NCBI RefSeq assembly: GCF_900188345.1
Contig: NZ_FZOD01000029.1
Span: 41,370-105,369 of the forward strand
DNA: 64,000 bases
Source of the DNA: Streptosporangium subroseum
Lineage (GTDB): Bacteria > Actinomycetota > Actinomycetes > Streptosporangiales > Streptosporangiaceae
Reading direction: 5' to 3'
A program made the translations under genes and the position numbers. The notes under the pieces are model-generated. The model had not been told where the DNA came from, searched no databases, and saw nothing but the letters and a program-made list of their open reading frames with translations. Positions 42,522 through 51,939 of this stretch are shown here, piece by piece; position 1 is the first letter of the stretch; the number at the start of each line of letters is the position of its first letter.

Positions 42522-43874
42522 CTAGGCCTTGGCCTTCGGCGTCCTGTCCTTGTCGGCGGCGATGGCCCGCTTCGTGTCGCCGATGTAGGAGGCGACGTAG
42601 GGGTGCTGGGGATAGAGCCGCTGCGCCTTACGGAACTTGGGCAGGGCCGCCTTGAACCGCTGGGCGAAGAAGTCGTCGAGCGCGTCGTTGTAGACCAGGG
42701 AGGTCTGGGACCGGGACGCGTCGACTCCCGCGGCGGCGAGCCTCCTCTTGAGGATGCTCACGGGCAGGATGAAGCTGTGGTTCTCGGCCGACTCCCCCGT
42801 CGCCGGATCGACCGATCCCGCGATCAGCGTCCCGATGACCTTGCCCTCCTGGCTGAACACTGGCCCACCGGAGTTGCCCCGGTACGAGGGCGCCTGGGCC
42901 TGGATGTACGGCACGCCCAGGACGGTCGTCCGTTTGGCGTTGTAGGCCCCCTCGGTCAGCGCCGGGTACAGCCTGGATCGCAGGTTGAAGATCTGCGTGC
43001 TGATGCTGACCAGTCCCGGAAACCCGTTGATGTAGAGCGTGTCGCCCACCCGCACGTCGACGTCGTCACCCAGCGGCACGGTCGGCAAGTTCCTCGCGCC
43101 TGCCATCTTCAGCAGGGCGAAGTCCTCCCCGGGGTAGCTCCGGCCACGGGCGACCAGCGCCACTGGCGTGACCTTGACGCTCCTGTCCATGCCACCGCCG
43201 GGCAGGGCGCCGGCGACACCGACGTTCTGCCTGAGCCCGGTCACCCGCATCGTCTCGGTGTTGAAACGGGTGAACACCGCCGTGGCCAGCCTGACCAGCT
43301 CGTCATCGGGCTGGGCGATTCCCATGATCTGCTTCAGGAAGCCCTTGACGTCCCCATCGTTGATCTTGGGAAGGGCCTGGGCGGCGAAGGTCTTCCTCAG
43401 CTCGGCCTTGGTCGCCCCGACGCAGTGTGCGGCGGTCACCATGTGCCCCTGCGGCGTCACCCACCATCCGGTGCACAGCCCGAGGCTGCTCACCTTGACG
43501 GTCCTGGCCGGCCCGGCCGGCGTGAAATAGCGGCCGACATTCGACCGGGCCGTCCGCAGCACCCATTTCACCTGGCTCTGGTGGTCGGACGGGATACGCC
43601 CGGCCTTCGCATGCTGCCTCGCCTTGGCGAACAACGCGGTGAACGACGTCCTCGCGCTCGCGGTGGGTACGGTCACCCTCGCCGCGTACTCCGTCTGGAT
43701 CAGCTGGACCGCGGGATCGGTCTGCGCCGCCAGCCGCGTGCCGATCGCCACGCCGTGCGGGGCCTGATGCCGCACCCCGTGCGGGGCCTCGGCCAGCGCG
43801 ATTCCCTGCGTGATCGTGACCCCCGCCAGAACCGCCCCTGCCGCCGCCAGCGCCCGCCGCGTTGATCTGTTCAT
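42522..43874 (-). CDS. Secreted trypsin-like serine protease with TPR-like tail
   Basis: 450 residues. The Sec signal peptide is STRRALAAAGAVLAGVTITQ up to ALA. The S1-type catalytic residues are His in MVTAAHCVG (with a Cys pair, LCTGWWVTPQG), Asp in GEDFALLKMAG and Ser in YRGNSGGPVFSQEGK, the Ser motif being complete. After the protease domain the last ~70 residues (DALDDFFAQRFKAALPKFRK, AQRLYPQHPYVASYIGDTKR) look like one TPR hairpin, perhaps for target binding. A ~180-residue N-terminal segment before the His is unusual and may be a pro-region. Confidence 0.88.
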   Translation of the reverse strand: MNRSTRRALAAAGAVLAGVTITQGIALAEAPHGVRHQAPHGVAIGTRLAAQTDPAVQLIQTEYAARVTVPTASARTSFTALFAKARQHAKAGRIPSDHQSQVKWVLRTARSNVGRYFTPAGPARTVKVSSLGLCTGWWVTPQGHMVTAAHCVGATKAELRKTFAAQALPKINDGDVKGFLKQIMGIAQPDDELVRLATAVFTRFNTETMRVTGLRQNVGVAGALPGGGMDRSVKVTPVALVARGRSYPGEDFALLKMAGARNLPTVPLGDDVDVRVGDTLYINGFPGLVSISTQIFNLRSRLYPALTEGAYNAKRTTVLGVPYIQAQAPSYRGNSGGPVFSQEGKVIGTLIAGSVDPATGESAENHSFILPVSILKRRLAAAGVDASRSQTSLVYNDALDDFFAQRFKAALPKFRKAQRLYPQHPYVASYIGDTKRAIAADKDRTPKAKA

Positions 43875-43984
43875 GGGTTCCACCCCCTGTAGCTTGTGCG
43901 GGGAGCGTCCGACGGTCCGCTTTATCGTGACTTGCCAGGCGCTATCACGATCTACGAAAGGCGCCGACGACCTACGGTGAGCCC

Positions 43985-45553
43985 CTACCCACAGGGGTTG
44001 GTGTTGCTGTCGATGACCTGATCCTTCAGTGAGACAGGGATCTTGTTGAGGACCCGGACCCCCGGCCAGTCGGCGCCGATGACCAGCTGGATGATCGGGC
44101 CGGTGGGGGCCTCGGCGACCGGCTTGGCCGGCACGTACGCCTCCACGCTGAGCGGCTTCACCTTGCCGGCGACCGGGACGCGCTTGTCGCCGGAGAGCCT
44201 GGCGGCCACCACGTCTCCGTAGGCGGTGCCCTCGGTGTCGTTCTTGGCGTAGCGCAGCGTGGTGACGGGCACGTTGCCGGTCGCCGGGCGAGCGCCACCG
44301 ACGTGGGTCACCACGAATCCCTGCTCCGCCAGCCCGTCGGCCGCCTCTCTGGCCCTGCCGTCGGTGTCGGTGCCGTTGAAGACCTGGACCCGGACCTGCT
44401 CGTTCTTGATGGCCGGCTTGGCGGGGGCGTTGGGGGCGGCGGTGGGGAGTACCTCGGTGTCGCTGCGGATCGCCGCGAACAACCGGTCCGCGTCGGGCTG
44501 CCGCCACTCGATCTGCGCGGGCTTGGGCGCGTAGGGCTTCCAGGGCACGGTGACCGACTCCAGCCCCTTCTCGGTCAGGGATTTCGCGCTCCCCGCGATC
44601 TCGCCGAGCCGGGCGACGCTGAGCTCGCTGTCCATCGTCACCGAGGCCGTGGCGGCGTCGAGGAAGTCGCCCAGCTTGCCGAGGTCGGTGAGCAGGGCGG
44701 TGCTGGTGGCCTTTTTCATCACCTGGGTGAGGAAGACCTGCTGGCGCTTGATCCGGTCGGTGTCGCTGCCGTCGCCGAGCGCGTAGCGGGCGCGGACGTA
44801 GGCGAGGGCGGTCTCGCCCATCACGGTCTGCTCGCCCTTCTTCAGGTCGAGCTTGGCCTTCTGGTCGAACACATCCTTGGGCAGGCAGATGTCGATGCCG
44901 CCGAGGGCGTCCACGATGCCCTTGAAGCCGGAGAAGTCAACCTTGACGAAGTGGTTGATGCGGATCTTGGTCAGCGACTCGATCGTCGCCCACGTGCAGG
45001 CGATACCGCCCTCGTTGAAGGCCGCGTTGATCTGCTTGAGGCCGGCGGGAACCGTCACGCCGGTCTTGGGGTGCTTGCAGGCGGGCACCTGGACCATCGA
45101 GTCGCGGGGAAAGCTGAGCAGGGTCGCCTTGTCGCGGTTCGGGGAGAGGTGGAGCAGGATGATCGTGTCGGTCCGCTCGCCCAGCGTCGTCTGGCCGTAC
45201 TTCTTGTTCTCCGCGCTCTCCCGGCTGTCGGAGCCGACGACGAGCACGTTGAGCGCTCCGGTCTCGGGCGGACGGTCCGGGCCGAGATCGACCGGAATGC
45301 GCCCGATACTGCTGTCCAGGTCGTAATAGATCTTGTAGCCGCCGAGGGTGGCGGCCACCATGACGCCGGTCAGCGCGATACCGATCCACGCGCCCACGCT
45401 CAGCCGGTTCTTCGTACGGCTCTGGTCGGGAGACGGATCGCCGTTCGGCGCGTCGTCCCCCGGAGGCGGTCCGCCGTCATCGACAGCGCGCCTGGCTCGG
45501 CGACCCTTTTTTGCGGCCCGGCGGCCTTCTGCCTCTGGCCGGTGGTCACTCAT
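43985..45553 (-). CDS. LytR-CpsA-Psr (LCP) family protein with LytR C-terminal domain
   Basis: 522 residues from ATG 45553 (AGGGG 5 nt upstream); an earlier ATG at 45586 is less likely. A basic cytoplasmic tail (RRAAKKGRRARRAV), one membrane helix (WIGIALTGVMVAATLGGYKI) and the LCP domain follow: LVVGSDSRE, DTIILLHLSP, LLSFPRDSMVQVP, INAAFNEGG and YVRARYALGDGSDTDRIKRQ hold the conserved Asp/Arg residues that bind polyprenyl pyrophosphate and Mg. The C-terminal LytR_C domain starts at VRVQVFNGTDTDGRA. LCP enzymes attach wall polymers to peptidoglycan outside the cell. Confidence 0.93.
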   Translation of the reverse strand: MSDHRPEAEGRRAAKKGRRARRAVDDGGPPPGDDAPNGDPSPDQSRTKNRLSVGAWIGIALTGVMVAATLGGYKIYYDLDSSIGRIPVDLGPDRPPETGALNVLVVGSDSRESAENKKYGQTTLGERTDTIILLHLSPNRDKATLLSFPRDSMVQVPACKHPKTGVTVPAGLKQINAAFNEGGIACTWATIESLTKIRINHFVKVDFSGFKGIVDALGGIDICLPKDVFDQKAKLDLKKGEQTVMGETALAYVRARYALGDGSDTDRIKRQQVFLTQVMKKATSTALLTDLGKLGDFLDAATASVTMDSELSVARLGEIAGSAKSLTEKGLESVTVPWKPYAPKPAQIEWRQPDADRLFAAIRSDTEVLPTAAPNAPAKPAIKNEQVRVQVFNGTDTDGRAREAADGLAEQGFVVTHVGGARPATGNVPVTTLRYAKNDTEGTAYGDVVAARLSGDKRVPVAGKVKPLSVEAYVPAKPVAEAPTGPIIQLVIGADWPGVRVLNKIPVSLKDQVIDSNTNPCG

Positions 45554-45795
45554 GCGGTCCCCTAGCTTCGCGGTGACGTCCGGCACTGCTCCAGCTTGCT
45601 CATCACACCCGAAGGGTCAAGAGGTTCGCACCGGAAGCTGTGATGACACGAATTCGCTCGAGACCGTCCCTGCCATCGCCATGATCATACTCAAATAACG
45701 ATATTTCCTGGAAAGTTATAGAAATTAGGTTCATTTGCGACTAAAGCGCAGGAGTTTCTCCGCCAGGTCGCCACGGTGCCGGGCCCGGCAGGGGG

Positions 45796-46515
45796 TCACG
45801 CGGATCGGCGGCTCATGATCGGGTTGGCGATGGTCCGGGCCGGTCGGCACAGGGTCTGACCATGCGCCTCGAACAATTCGTCGCGGGAGTCGAAGTAGCC
45901 CAGGTCGGCCAGCACCTGGGCCGACAGATCGCACGACGAGCAGGTCACGCCGTCCCAGTCGACCGCGGTGCGGGCGATCGCGTCGAAGAGGGTCTCTCCA
46001 CCGGCGTTGGTGAATCCCTCCCCCGTCTGCAACGCCGCCAGATCGCCGTAGAGCCCGGAGGCGGAGATCCACCGTCCGTCGAGGCGGAACTCCGGCCAGG
46101 CGAGCACCACCCGGTGAGGGATCAGCGCGTGCATCCGGGGGAAGCGGGGGTACCAGAACCGGCCATCCACCAGCAGACCCCTGACCCTGGTATTGATCCC
46201 GCAGGCGCGTGCCACGGCTTCCAGCACCGCCATCCGCTGGCTGCACGAGCCCCGGCCCAGCGCGAGCGTCACGGAGACCGGCTGCCGGTCGTCCATCCCG
46301 TAGACCGGACGGACCCGTGCGGCGACAAGGCGATGGGCCGCGATCAGCAGGTCCCGCTCATCGACGGTGCCGGCGGTTCGGATCTCGGCGATCAGGTCCA
46401 GCAATCGAAGGTCTTCCCAGTCAAGGATGGGCGTGGCCTCTCGACTGCCATCGACCGCCTCGCGGCGCGAGACGGTCAGGGGACGCCGCCATGGTTCCAG
46501 AAGCCGTGAGGTCAT
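45796..46515 (-). CDS. Transglutaminase-like domain protein
   Basis: 239 residues, no signal peptide. The likely catalytic Cys is in LALGRGSCSQRMAVLEAVARAC (residue ~93), followed at typical distance by His residues (FPRMHALIPHRVVLAWPEF) and an Asp-rich strand (RWISASGLYGDL). This follows the Cys-His-Asp order of transglutaminase/protease-like proteins. A Cys pair (VTCSSCDLSA) is present near the end. It may act as a cytoplasmic peptidase or amide-bond enzyme; no partner is visible. Confidence 0.7.
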   Translation of the reverse strand: MTSRLLEPWRRPLTVSRREAVDGSREATPILDWEDLRLLDLIAEIRTAGTVDERDLLIAAHRLVAARVRPVYGMDDRQPVSVTLALGRGSCSQRMAVLEAVARACGINTRVRGLLVDGRFWYPRFPRMHALIPHRVVLAWPEFRLDGRWISASGLYGDLAALQTGEGFTNAGGETLFDAIARTAVDWDGVTCSSCDLSAQVLADLGYFDSRDELFEAHGQTLCRPARTIANPIMSRRSA

Positions 46516-46864
46516 CTCCTGATTATGTCTGCTTGATCACAAGTTAGGCCTGATTGGTCACGATTTCGGCCAGCTCGAAAAAGGTCGCGATACCACAGCC
46601 CCCTTCCGCCCGCACGACGAAGGAGAGGCTTCGTGCCAGGTCCCCGGCATCGCCTCCGCCTTTCACACGACACGTTCCCGGTTCCCGAATGGGCTATTAC
46701 GCGGAAAAACAGGATAGTTCAGACGCTTAGGGCTATCTTGACCACTTTATTGCGATTTTATACCATCCGCATCGTCTACCTCTGGCGCCACAGTGGCGTC
46801 GTTTCCAAGGGTGGTCCCACTCCGGGCAAGGGGTGGGCCGCCCATGCCCCCTTGAGGAGTCGAC
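46516..46864 (+). promoter_or_regulatory. Long AT-richer leader with promoter for the M14 peptidase
   Basis: 349 bp without a gene, clearly richer in A/T than the window. A candidate promoter is TTGACC (46738-46743) and TATACC (46759-46764), spacer 15 nt. It would give a leader of about 95 nt before the peptidase ATG. The G-rich leader end contains GTGGTCCCAC and GGTGGGCCGCC, which could pair imperfectly. I cannot match it to a known riboswitch. Confidence 0.4.
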
Positions 46865-49708
46865 ATGCCGCCCAGCACAGCGAGGCGCGGAAAACCTTCC
46901 TACAGGAAGGTGGCAGGGGCCGCGGTCGTCGCACTGACCGCGCTCATGTTGCCGTTGAGCCAGGCCGCGAACGCGGATCGGGACAACCACTCGCACCCGG
47001 ATCGCGACCACACGCAATGTAGCTCCGACCTGAACGCCCATCTTGGTTCCGTACCGAGCCCCGAGAAGTTCTTCGGTTTCCCCCTCGGCAAGGGCCAGCC
47101 CCGAGTGGTCACCTCCGACGAGATCCGCAAGTACGTCGACGCCGTGGGGCGCGCGTCCGACCGCGTGATCACCGGAACGATGGCGCACAGCGTCTCCGGC
47201 CAGGAGCTGCCCTACGCCATCGTGTCCGACAAGCAGAACGTGACCCCTGGCCAGCTGAAGAAGATCGCTGAGCAGATCCAGTCGCTGCGTGACCCGCGGT
47301 CACTGCGGCCGGACAAGGCCGCGCGCATCGCCAAGGACGCCCCTGCCATCGTGTGGGTGGCGGGCAACGTCCACGGCGGCGAGACGAGTGGCGCCGACGC
47401 CTCGCTCAAGACCCTGTACGAGCTGGCCGGCGGACTGTCCTGCGACGTTGAGAAGCGCAACGACAACACCGTCACGATCATCGTGCCGACCCAGAACCCC
47501 GACGGCCGCAACGCGAACCGCCGGCAGAACGACTACGGCTTCGACCTCAACCGCGACTGGTTCGCCCGCACCCAGCCGGAGACCGACGGCAAGCTCGCGA
47601 TGCTGCGGAACTACCCGCCGCAGATCTTCGTCGACGCGCACGAGATGGGCGGGCAGCAGTACTTCTTCCCGCCGAACGCCGACCCGATCCACCACGAGAT
47701 CGCCGACCAGCCGGTGGACTGGATCAACCGCATCGGTGAGGCCAACAAGGCGGCCTTCGGCTTCAACGGCGCCTGCACCGACCTGGTCACCGTGGAGTGC
47801 TACTTCAACTACGCGCGATACGACCTCTTCTACATGGGGTACGGCGACACGGTGCCGGCCACCGGGTTCGGCGCGGCCGGCATGACCTTCGAGAAGGGAA
47901 GCGCCTCGTCGGTCGAGGACCGCGTGCAGCAGCAGTTCAACACGCAGTGGGCGACCACCGGCTGGGCGGCCGACAACAAGAATGAGATCCTGAACGGCTA
48001 CTACAAGATCTGGCAGACCGCGCTCGCCGAGGGCGCCTCGGGCGCGCTTGAGCCCAACGAGGTCGTGCAGCCGACCAACACCGTCCAGTTCCCGGTTCCC
48101 GACGTCAAGATCCGGTCGTACTTCCTGATGCCCGACCGCCAGATCGGCGACGTCCGCAAGCTGGTCGAGAGACTGCGCGGCATGGACGTCGAGGTCTACG
48201 AGGTCAAAAAGGCACTCACGGTGCCCAACGCCCAGATCTTCGGCGGCCGCAGCGCCAAGAACCTCAGGGTTCCCGAGGGTGCCTACTGGATCCCGATGGA
48301 CCAGCCGCAGAAGCACTGGATCCAGGCGCTGATCGGGGAGAACCCCTACGCCCCCTTCCCGTACTTCTACGACGTCTCCTCGTGGAGCAACCCGCTGCTG
48401 ATGGGCATCAACACCATCTACACCGGTGACAAGCTCTCGCCGAAGACCGACCGGGTGAAGAGCCTCGAAGGCGGCATCGAGTCGTCGGCCTCGTCGAGGG
48501 GCTCGTACTCCTACCCGCTGGACTCGGCCGCCGCGTCGCAGCTCACGTTCAAGCTTCTCAGCTCGGGTGTGCCGCTCTCGCGTGACCTCAAGAACGGCGT
48601 GATCAGCCTGTCCGCCCGCGCGGTGAGGCAGAACGACCTGGACAAGCTGGCCGGATCGCTCGGCGTCACCGTCAAGGGCAGCTCCAAGTCGGCCTCCGGC
48701 ACCGCGCTTCGCCTGCCCGACACCGGCCTGTTCGCCGGCACCGGCATCTCGACGGCCTCCGGGTCGCACGGCGAGGCACGCTACGTGCTCGGCAGCCAGT
48801 GGGGTCTCGACCTCAAGCCGGTGACGACCGCCGACATCAACGGCAACACCCCGGCGTTCACCGAGCGCACCGCGCTGATCGTCCCGGACGGCAGCAGCTC
48901 GAACGGCGGCCTGGACGCGCAGGGCCTGGCGAACCTCAAGGCCTGGGTGTCCGCGGGCGGCACGTACATCGGACTGCGGAACGAGGGCACCCGGGTCGCA
49001 CGCGCCGCGGGTCTGACCTCCACCACGGAGAAGGCCAAGCCGACCGGCTACCAGGTCGTCGGCTCGCACTTCCGGGTGGACGTCGCCAATGAGAACCCGG
49101 TGGGAATCGGCCGTCCGGCCGAGGACTTCCAGTTCAACAACGGCGACCCGATCCTGAACCCGTCCCAGACGGGCACGAACATCCTCACCTACCCGTCGGA
49201 CGACACCTTCTGGGCCAACGGTTACACCGTGAAGTCCGACGCCCTCATGGGCACGACGGCGCTGGTCGACGAGCCGACCGGTACGGGTCACGCCGTGCTC
49301 TTCGCCTACAACCCGCTGTTCCGCGCCTACAACGACAACGGCCTCCACCTGGTCGCGAACGCGCTGCTCTACCCGACGTCCGCGACCGCCTCGGCGCAGC
49401 AGCGGACGGTGGCACCGCCGACCAACGTGGACGCTCTCCGTACCGCGGCACAGAAGGTCGAGGAGCCGGCCAACATCGGCGGCGAATGGCGTCCCATCAC
49501 CATCCAGGTCGCCGACGCCGACCAGGCGCGGACCGAGGCCATCGTCCGAAAGTACACCGACACGGCGACCTCGGCCAAGGCCGACGGTTCGACCTACATC
49601 ACCATTCCCAACCCCGAGGGCCTGTCGGCGGAAGAGCACCCGTTCCTCCGCGAGATGATCCAGACGCTGGACCGCACCGGCGTCCCGCTGCGCTCGGTCG
49701 TGGGCTGA
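46865..49708 (+). CDS. Large secreted M14-family zinc carboxypeptidase
   Basis: 947 residues with a Sec signal peptide (residues ~15-38, VAGAAVVALTALMLPLSQA). The M14 metallopeptidase domain occupies the first ~420 residues: zinc ligands His and Glu in GNVHGGETSGADASL, the substrate Arg region FDLNRDWFARTQPET, and DAHEMGGQQYFFPPNAD. The C-terminal half is a beta-rich accessory region (VKIRSYFLMPDRQIGDVRKL, NGGLDAQGLANLKAWVSAGG, which resembles a glutamine-amidotransferase-like fold, and HAVLFAYNPLFRAYNDNGLH). The ATG follows GAGGAG. It likely degrades extracellular proteins. The gene ends in a strong terminator. Confidence 0.9.
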   Translation: MPPSTARRGKPSYRKVAGAAVVALTALMLPLSQAANADRDNHSHPDRDHTQCSSDLNAHLGSVPSPEKFFGFPLGKGQPRVVTSDEIRKYVDAVGRASDRVITGTMAHSVSGQELPYAIVSDKQNVTPGQLKKIAEQIQSLRDPRSLRPDKAARIAKDAPAIVWVAGNVHGGETSGADASLKTLYELAGGLSCDVEKRNDNTVTIIVPTQNPDGRNANRRQNDYGFDLNRDWFARTQPETDGKLAMLRNYPPQIFVDAHEMGGQQYFFPPNADPIHHEIADQPVDWINRIGEANKAAFGFNGACTDLVTVECYFNYARYDLFYMGYGDTVPATGFGAAGMTFEKGSASSVEDRVQQQFNTQWATTGWAADNKNEILNGYYKIWQTALAEGASGALEPNEVVQPTNTVQFPVPDVKIRSYFLMPDRQIGDVRKLVERLRGMDVEVYEVKKALTVPNAQIFGGRSAKNLRVPEGAYWIPMDQPQKHWIQALIGENPYAPFPYFYDVSSWSNPLLMGINTIYTGDKLSPKTDRVKSLEGGIESSASSRGSYSYPLDSAAASQLTFKLLSSGVPLSRDLKNGVISLSARAVRQNDLDKLAGSLGVTVKGSSKSASGTALRLPDTGLFAGTGISTASGSHGEARYVLGSQWGLDLKPVTTADINGNTPAFTERTALIVPDGSSSNGGLDAQGLANLKAWVSAGGTYIGLRNEGTRVARAAGLTSTTEKAKPTGYQVVGSHFRVDVANENPVGIGRPAEDFQFNNGDPILNPSQTGTNILTYPSDDTFWANGYTVKSDALMGTTALVDEPTGTGHAVLFAYNPLFRAYNDNGLHLVANALLYPTSATASAQQRTVAPPTNVDALRTAAQKVEEPANIGGEWRPITIQVADADQARTEAIVRKYTDTATSAKADGSTYITIPNPEGLSAEEHPFLREMIQTLDRTGVPLRSVVG

Positions 49709-49731
49709 TCACCCTCCCCCGTTAGCGGCAG

Positions 49732-49769
49732 GTGAGTTCCGGCCGGGTCATCACCCGGCCGGAACTCAC
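49732..49769. terminator. Strong hairpin terminator
   Basis: 17-bp perfect arms (GTGAGTTCCGGCCGGGT and complement) flank a CATC loop, 24 nt past the M14 stop. The remaining stretch to 50028 shows no gene; a GAGGAGGCA ribosome site closes it. Confidence 0.9.
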
Positions 49770-50028
49770 TCGTTGGGACCGCATCAGATGAGGCCCGGGG
49801 CCGGGACCCGGCCGCCATTCCAACCTGAACGGCAAGATCGGCCGCGGCCCCGTCCGCGCCGAAATCCCGGCGATCCGGCCTCGGAGAGATCTATCCCGCG
49901 CCCGCGCCCCGGCCGAACGGCAAGCTCGGCCACGTCGCTGCAGATCACATGGCCCGAGAAGGGCATGCGAGTGGCCTGACGGGGTAGCGACGGCGAAGTC
50001 GAGGAGGCACTGCCTGGGGAGGGCGTCG

Positions 50029-51033
50029 ATGAGCGACCAGCCGTCGAGAACCGGAGCCCGCCCGCCCGCGGGATCGGGTGATGTCGTCGCCGAGAGGGCT
50101 CCCGACCGCCCGACCGAACTGTCCAGACGGTCGTGGTGGGGTGTGCTCAAGCGCACCGTGAGGGAGTTCCAGGAGGACAACCTCACCGACTGGGCCGCCT
50201 CGCTGACTTACTACGCCGTACTGTCGATCTTCCCGGCGCTGCTGGCCGTGGTCTCCCTTCTGGGACTGTTCGGCCAGTCGGCCACCAAGCCCCTCACGGA
50301 CAACCTCAGCGCCCTGGCCCCCGGCCCCGCTCAGCAGATCATCGACACCGTGCTCAGCGCCTTGCAGAGCAGCCAGCGCGCCGCCGGAATCGCGACCGTC
50401 ATCGGCGTCGCCGTCGCCCTGTGGTCGGCGTCGAGCTACGTGGCGGCGTTCATGCGAGCGGCCAACGTCATGTATGAGATGCCGGAGGGCCGCCCGATCT
50501 GGAAGACCCTCCCGCTCCGGCTCGCGATCACCACCATTCTGGTGATCCTGATGGCCGCCGGCGCGGTCGCGGTCGTGTTCACCGGCGGCCTGGCCGACCA
50601 GGCCGGAAAACTCCTCGGCATCGGCCAGACGGCGCTCACCGTCTGGAGCATCGCCAAGTGGCCCGTCCTGGTCATCATGGTGACGCTGGTCCTGGCCCTG
50701 CTCTACTGGGCCGCCCCCAACGTCGCGCACCCCGGCTTCCGCTGGATCACCCCCGGCAGCATCCTGGCGGTGGCGACCTGGATCATCGCCTCCGCGGGCT
50801 TCGGCTTCTACGTCGCCAACTTCGGTTCGTACAGCAAGACCTATGCCGCCATGGCGGGTGTCATCGTCTTCCTGATCTGGCTCTGGATCACCAACATCGC
50901 CGTCCTGCTCGGCGTGGAGTTCGACGCCGAGCTCGCCCGCGGCCGTGCCATCGAAGCCGGACACCCTCCCACCGAGGAGCCGTACGTCGAACCCCGCGAC
51001 ACCACCAAGATCGACAAAGGCGGTCCGTCCTGA
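50029..51033 (+). CDS. YihY/BrkB-family membrane protein
   Basis: 334 residues with six membrane segments after a polar N terminus. The conserved motif FQEDNLTDWAASLTYYAVLS and IFPALLAVVSLLGLFG mark the family, together with WSASSYVAAFMRAANVMYE and PGSILAVATWIIASAGFGFY. The C-terminal tail is charged (TEEPYVEPRDTTKIDKGG). The family's function is unsettled (older RNase BN naming was an error); roles in envelope or transport are proposed. It is monocistronic. Confidence 0.92.
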   Translation: MSDQPSRTGARPPAGSGDVVAERAPDRPTELSRRSWWGVLKRTVREFQEDNLTDWAASLTYYAVLSIFPALLAVVSLLGLFGQSATKPLTDNLSALAPGPAQQIIDTVLSALQSSQRAAGIATVIGVAVALWSASSYVAAFMRAANVMYEMPEGRPIWKTLPLRLAITTILVILMAAGAVAVVFTGGLADQAGKLLGIGQTALTVWSIAKWPVLVIMVTLVLALLYWAAPNVAHPGFRWITPGSILAVATWIIASAGFGFYVANFGSYSKTYAAMAGVIVFLIWLWITNIAVLLGVEFDAELARGRAIEAGHPPTEEPYVEPRDTTKIDKGGPS

Positions 51034-51075
51034 GACCGGGACGGCGGCATGCGACGGCCATGGCACCGGACGGGC

Positions 51076-51165
51076 ACCGTCCACCAGTGGACCTCCGCCA
51101 ACGGTTCGGCCGGCGCCGGCCAGTCCTCGAACGCCGGATGGGTACTGTCCACCAGCGGACCTCCG
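51076..51165. repeat. Two 22-bp hairpin-forming repeats
   Basis: ACCGTCCACCAGTGGACCTC (51076 onward, to 51097) and its copy at 51144-51165 differ at two positions. Each contains GTCCAC-CA-GTGGAC or an imperfect version, a short palindrome. They lie in the 250-bp gap after the YihY gene, which otherwise shows no gene. Confidence 0.6.
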
Positions 51166-51284
51166 GCCCCGCGTCGATCCCAGGTGACTCCGTAGCCGAG
51201 TGGTGCCGGGCCGTTGGACGACGACCCGGCCCATCACCGGATAATCGTTTTCCAGGTGGAGCGACGACCTGCCAGGATCAGCCG

Positions 51285-51812
51285 ATGCGCGTATCCCGAG
51301 GTGAGCTGCTGCGCTGGCAGTTCGACCTGACCTGGTCGCTGTTCGACTACCACCTGGAGCGGCTGGAGCCCGAGGACTTCCTGTGGGCGCCCGCGTCCCA
51401 CTGCTGGACCGTGCGTCCCGACGTCGACGGGACATGGGTGCCGGACTGGGCGGAGATCGAGCCCGATCCCATCCCGGTTCCCACGATCGGCTGGGTGAGC
51501 TGGCACATCGGCTGGTGGTGGAGCGTGACCATCGATCATGCTCAGGGACGGGCCCCGCGCGAGAGGGTGGAGATCACGTGGCCGGGTGACGGGAGGTCCG
51601 CCGTCGAGTGGTTGCGCGGCCTCCGTGAGGACTGGCTGGCGGTGCTGGATCGCCTCACCGACGCCGACCTGGACGCCGCCGCCCCGTTCCCCTGGCCGAA
51701 GGACTCCGAGCACACCGTCGCCCACATGATCGCCTGGGTGAACTCCGAACTGATGAAAAACGCCGCCGAAATCGGCCAGCTCCGGCTGCTGCGTGCCGCG
51801 TCTTCGGGGTGA
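51285..51812 (+). CDS. DinB-family protein (putative metal-dependent)
   Basis: 175 residues from ATG 51285; a much longer open frame upstream runs through the YihY gene and is not coding. The four-helix DinB fold shows its metal-type His residues in GWVSWHIGWWWSVTIDHA and in DSEHTVAHMIAWVNSELMKN. The first helix is RGELLRWQFDLTWSLFDYHL. Related enzymes are thiol-dependent (mycothiol or bacillithiol) S-transferases, so a mycothiol role is plausible in an actinomycete, but it is not shown here. Confidence 0.8.
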   Translation: MRVSRGELLRWQFDLTWSLFDYHLERLEPEDFLWAPASHCWTVRPDVDGTWVPDWAEIEPDPIPVPTIGWVSWHIGWWWSVTIDHAQGRAPRERVEITWPGDGRSAVEWLRGLREDWLAVLDRLTDADLDAAAPFPWPKDSEHTVAHMIAWVNSELMKNAAEIGQLRLLRAASSG

Positions 51813-51939
51813 GCGGTCCGCTGAGACATCACGTCCCTGGAGATCACAGCAAACTCACGGTGTCGGCCGGCAGCCCGCCAAGCTGGGATGGCCGGAGAAA
51901 ATGCCTGACCGAGCGCTGAGGAGTCGATAGCCTGCGGTC

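Noticed and set aside
46780..46860. Possible riboswitch in the leader of the M14 peptidase
   Set aside because: Only imperfect G-rich pairings are visible and no known aptamer core could be matched.
50658..51284. Long open frame leading into the DinB gene
   Set aside because: It is an alternative frame through the YihY gene and the repeat-containing gap; its Arg/Pro/Gly-rich composition is that of a non-coding frame.
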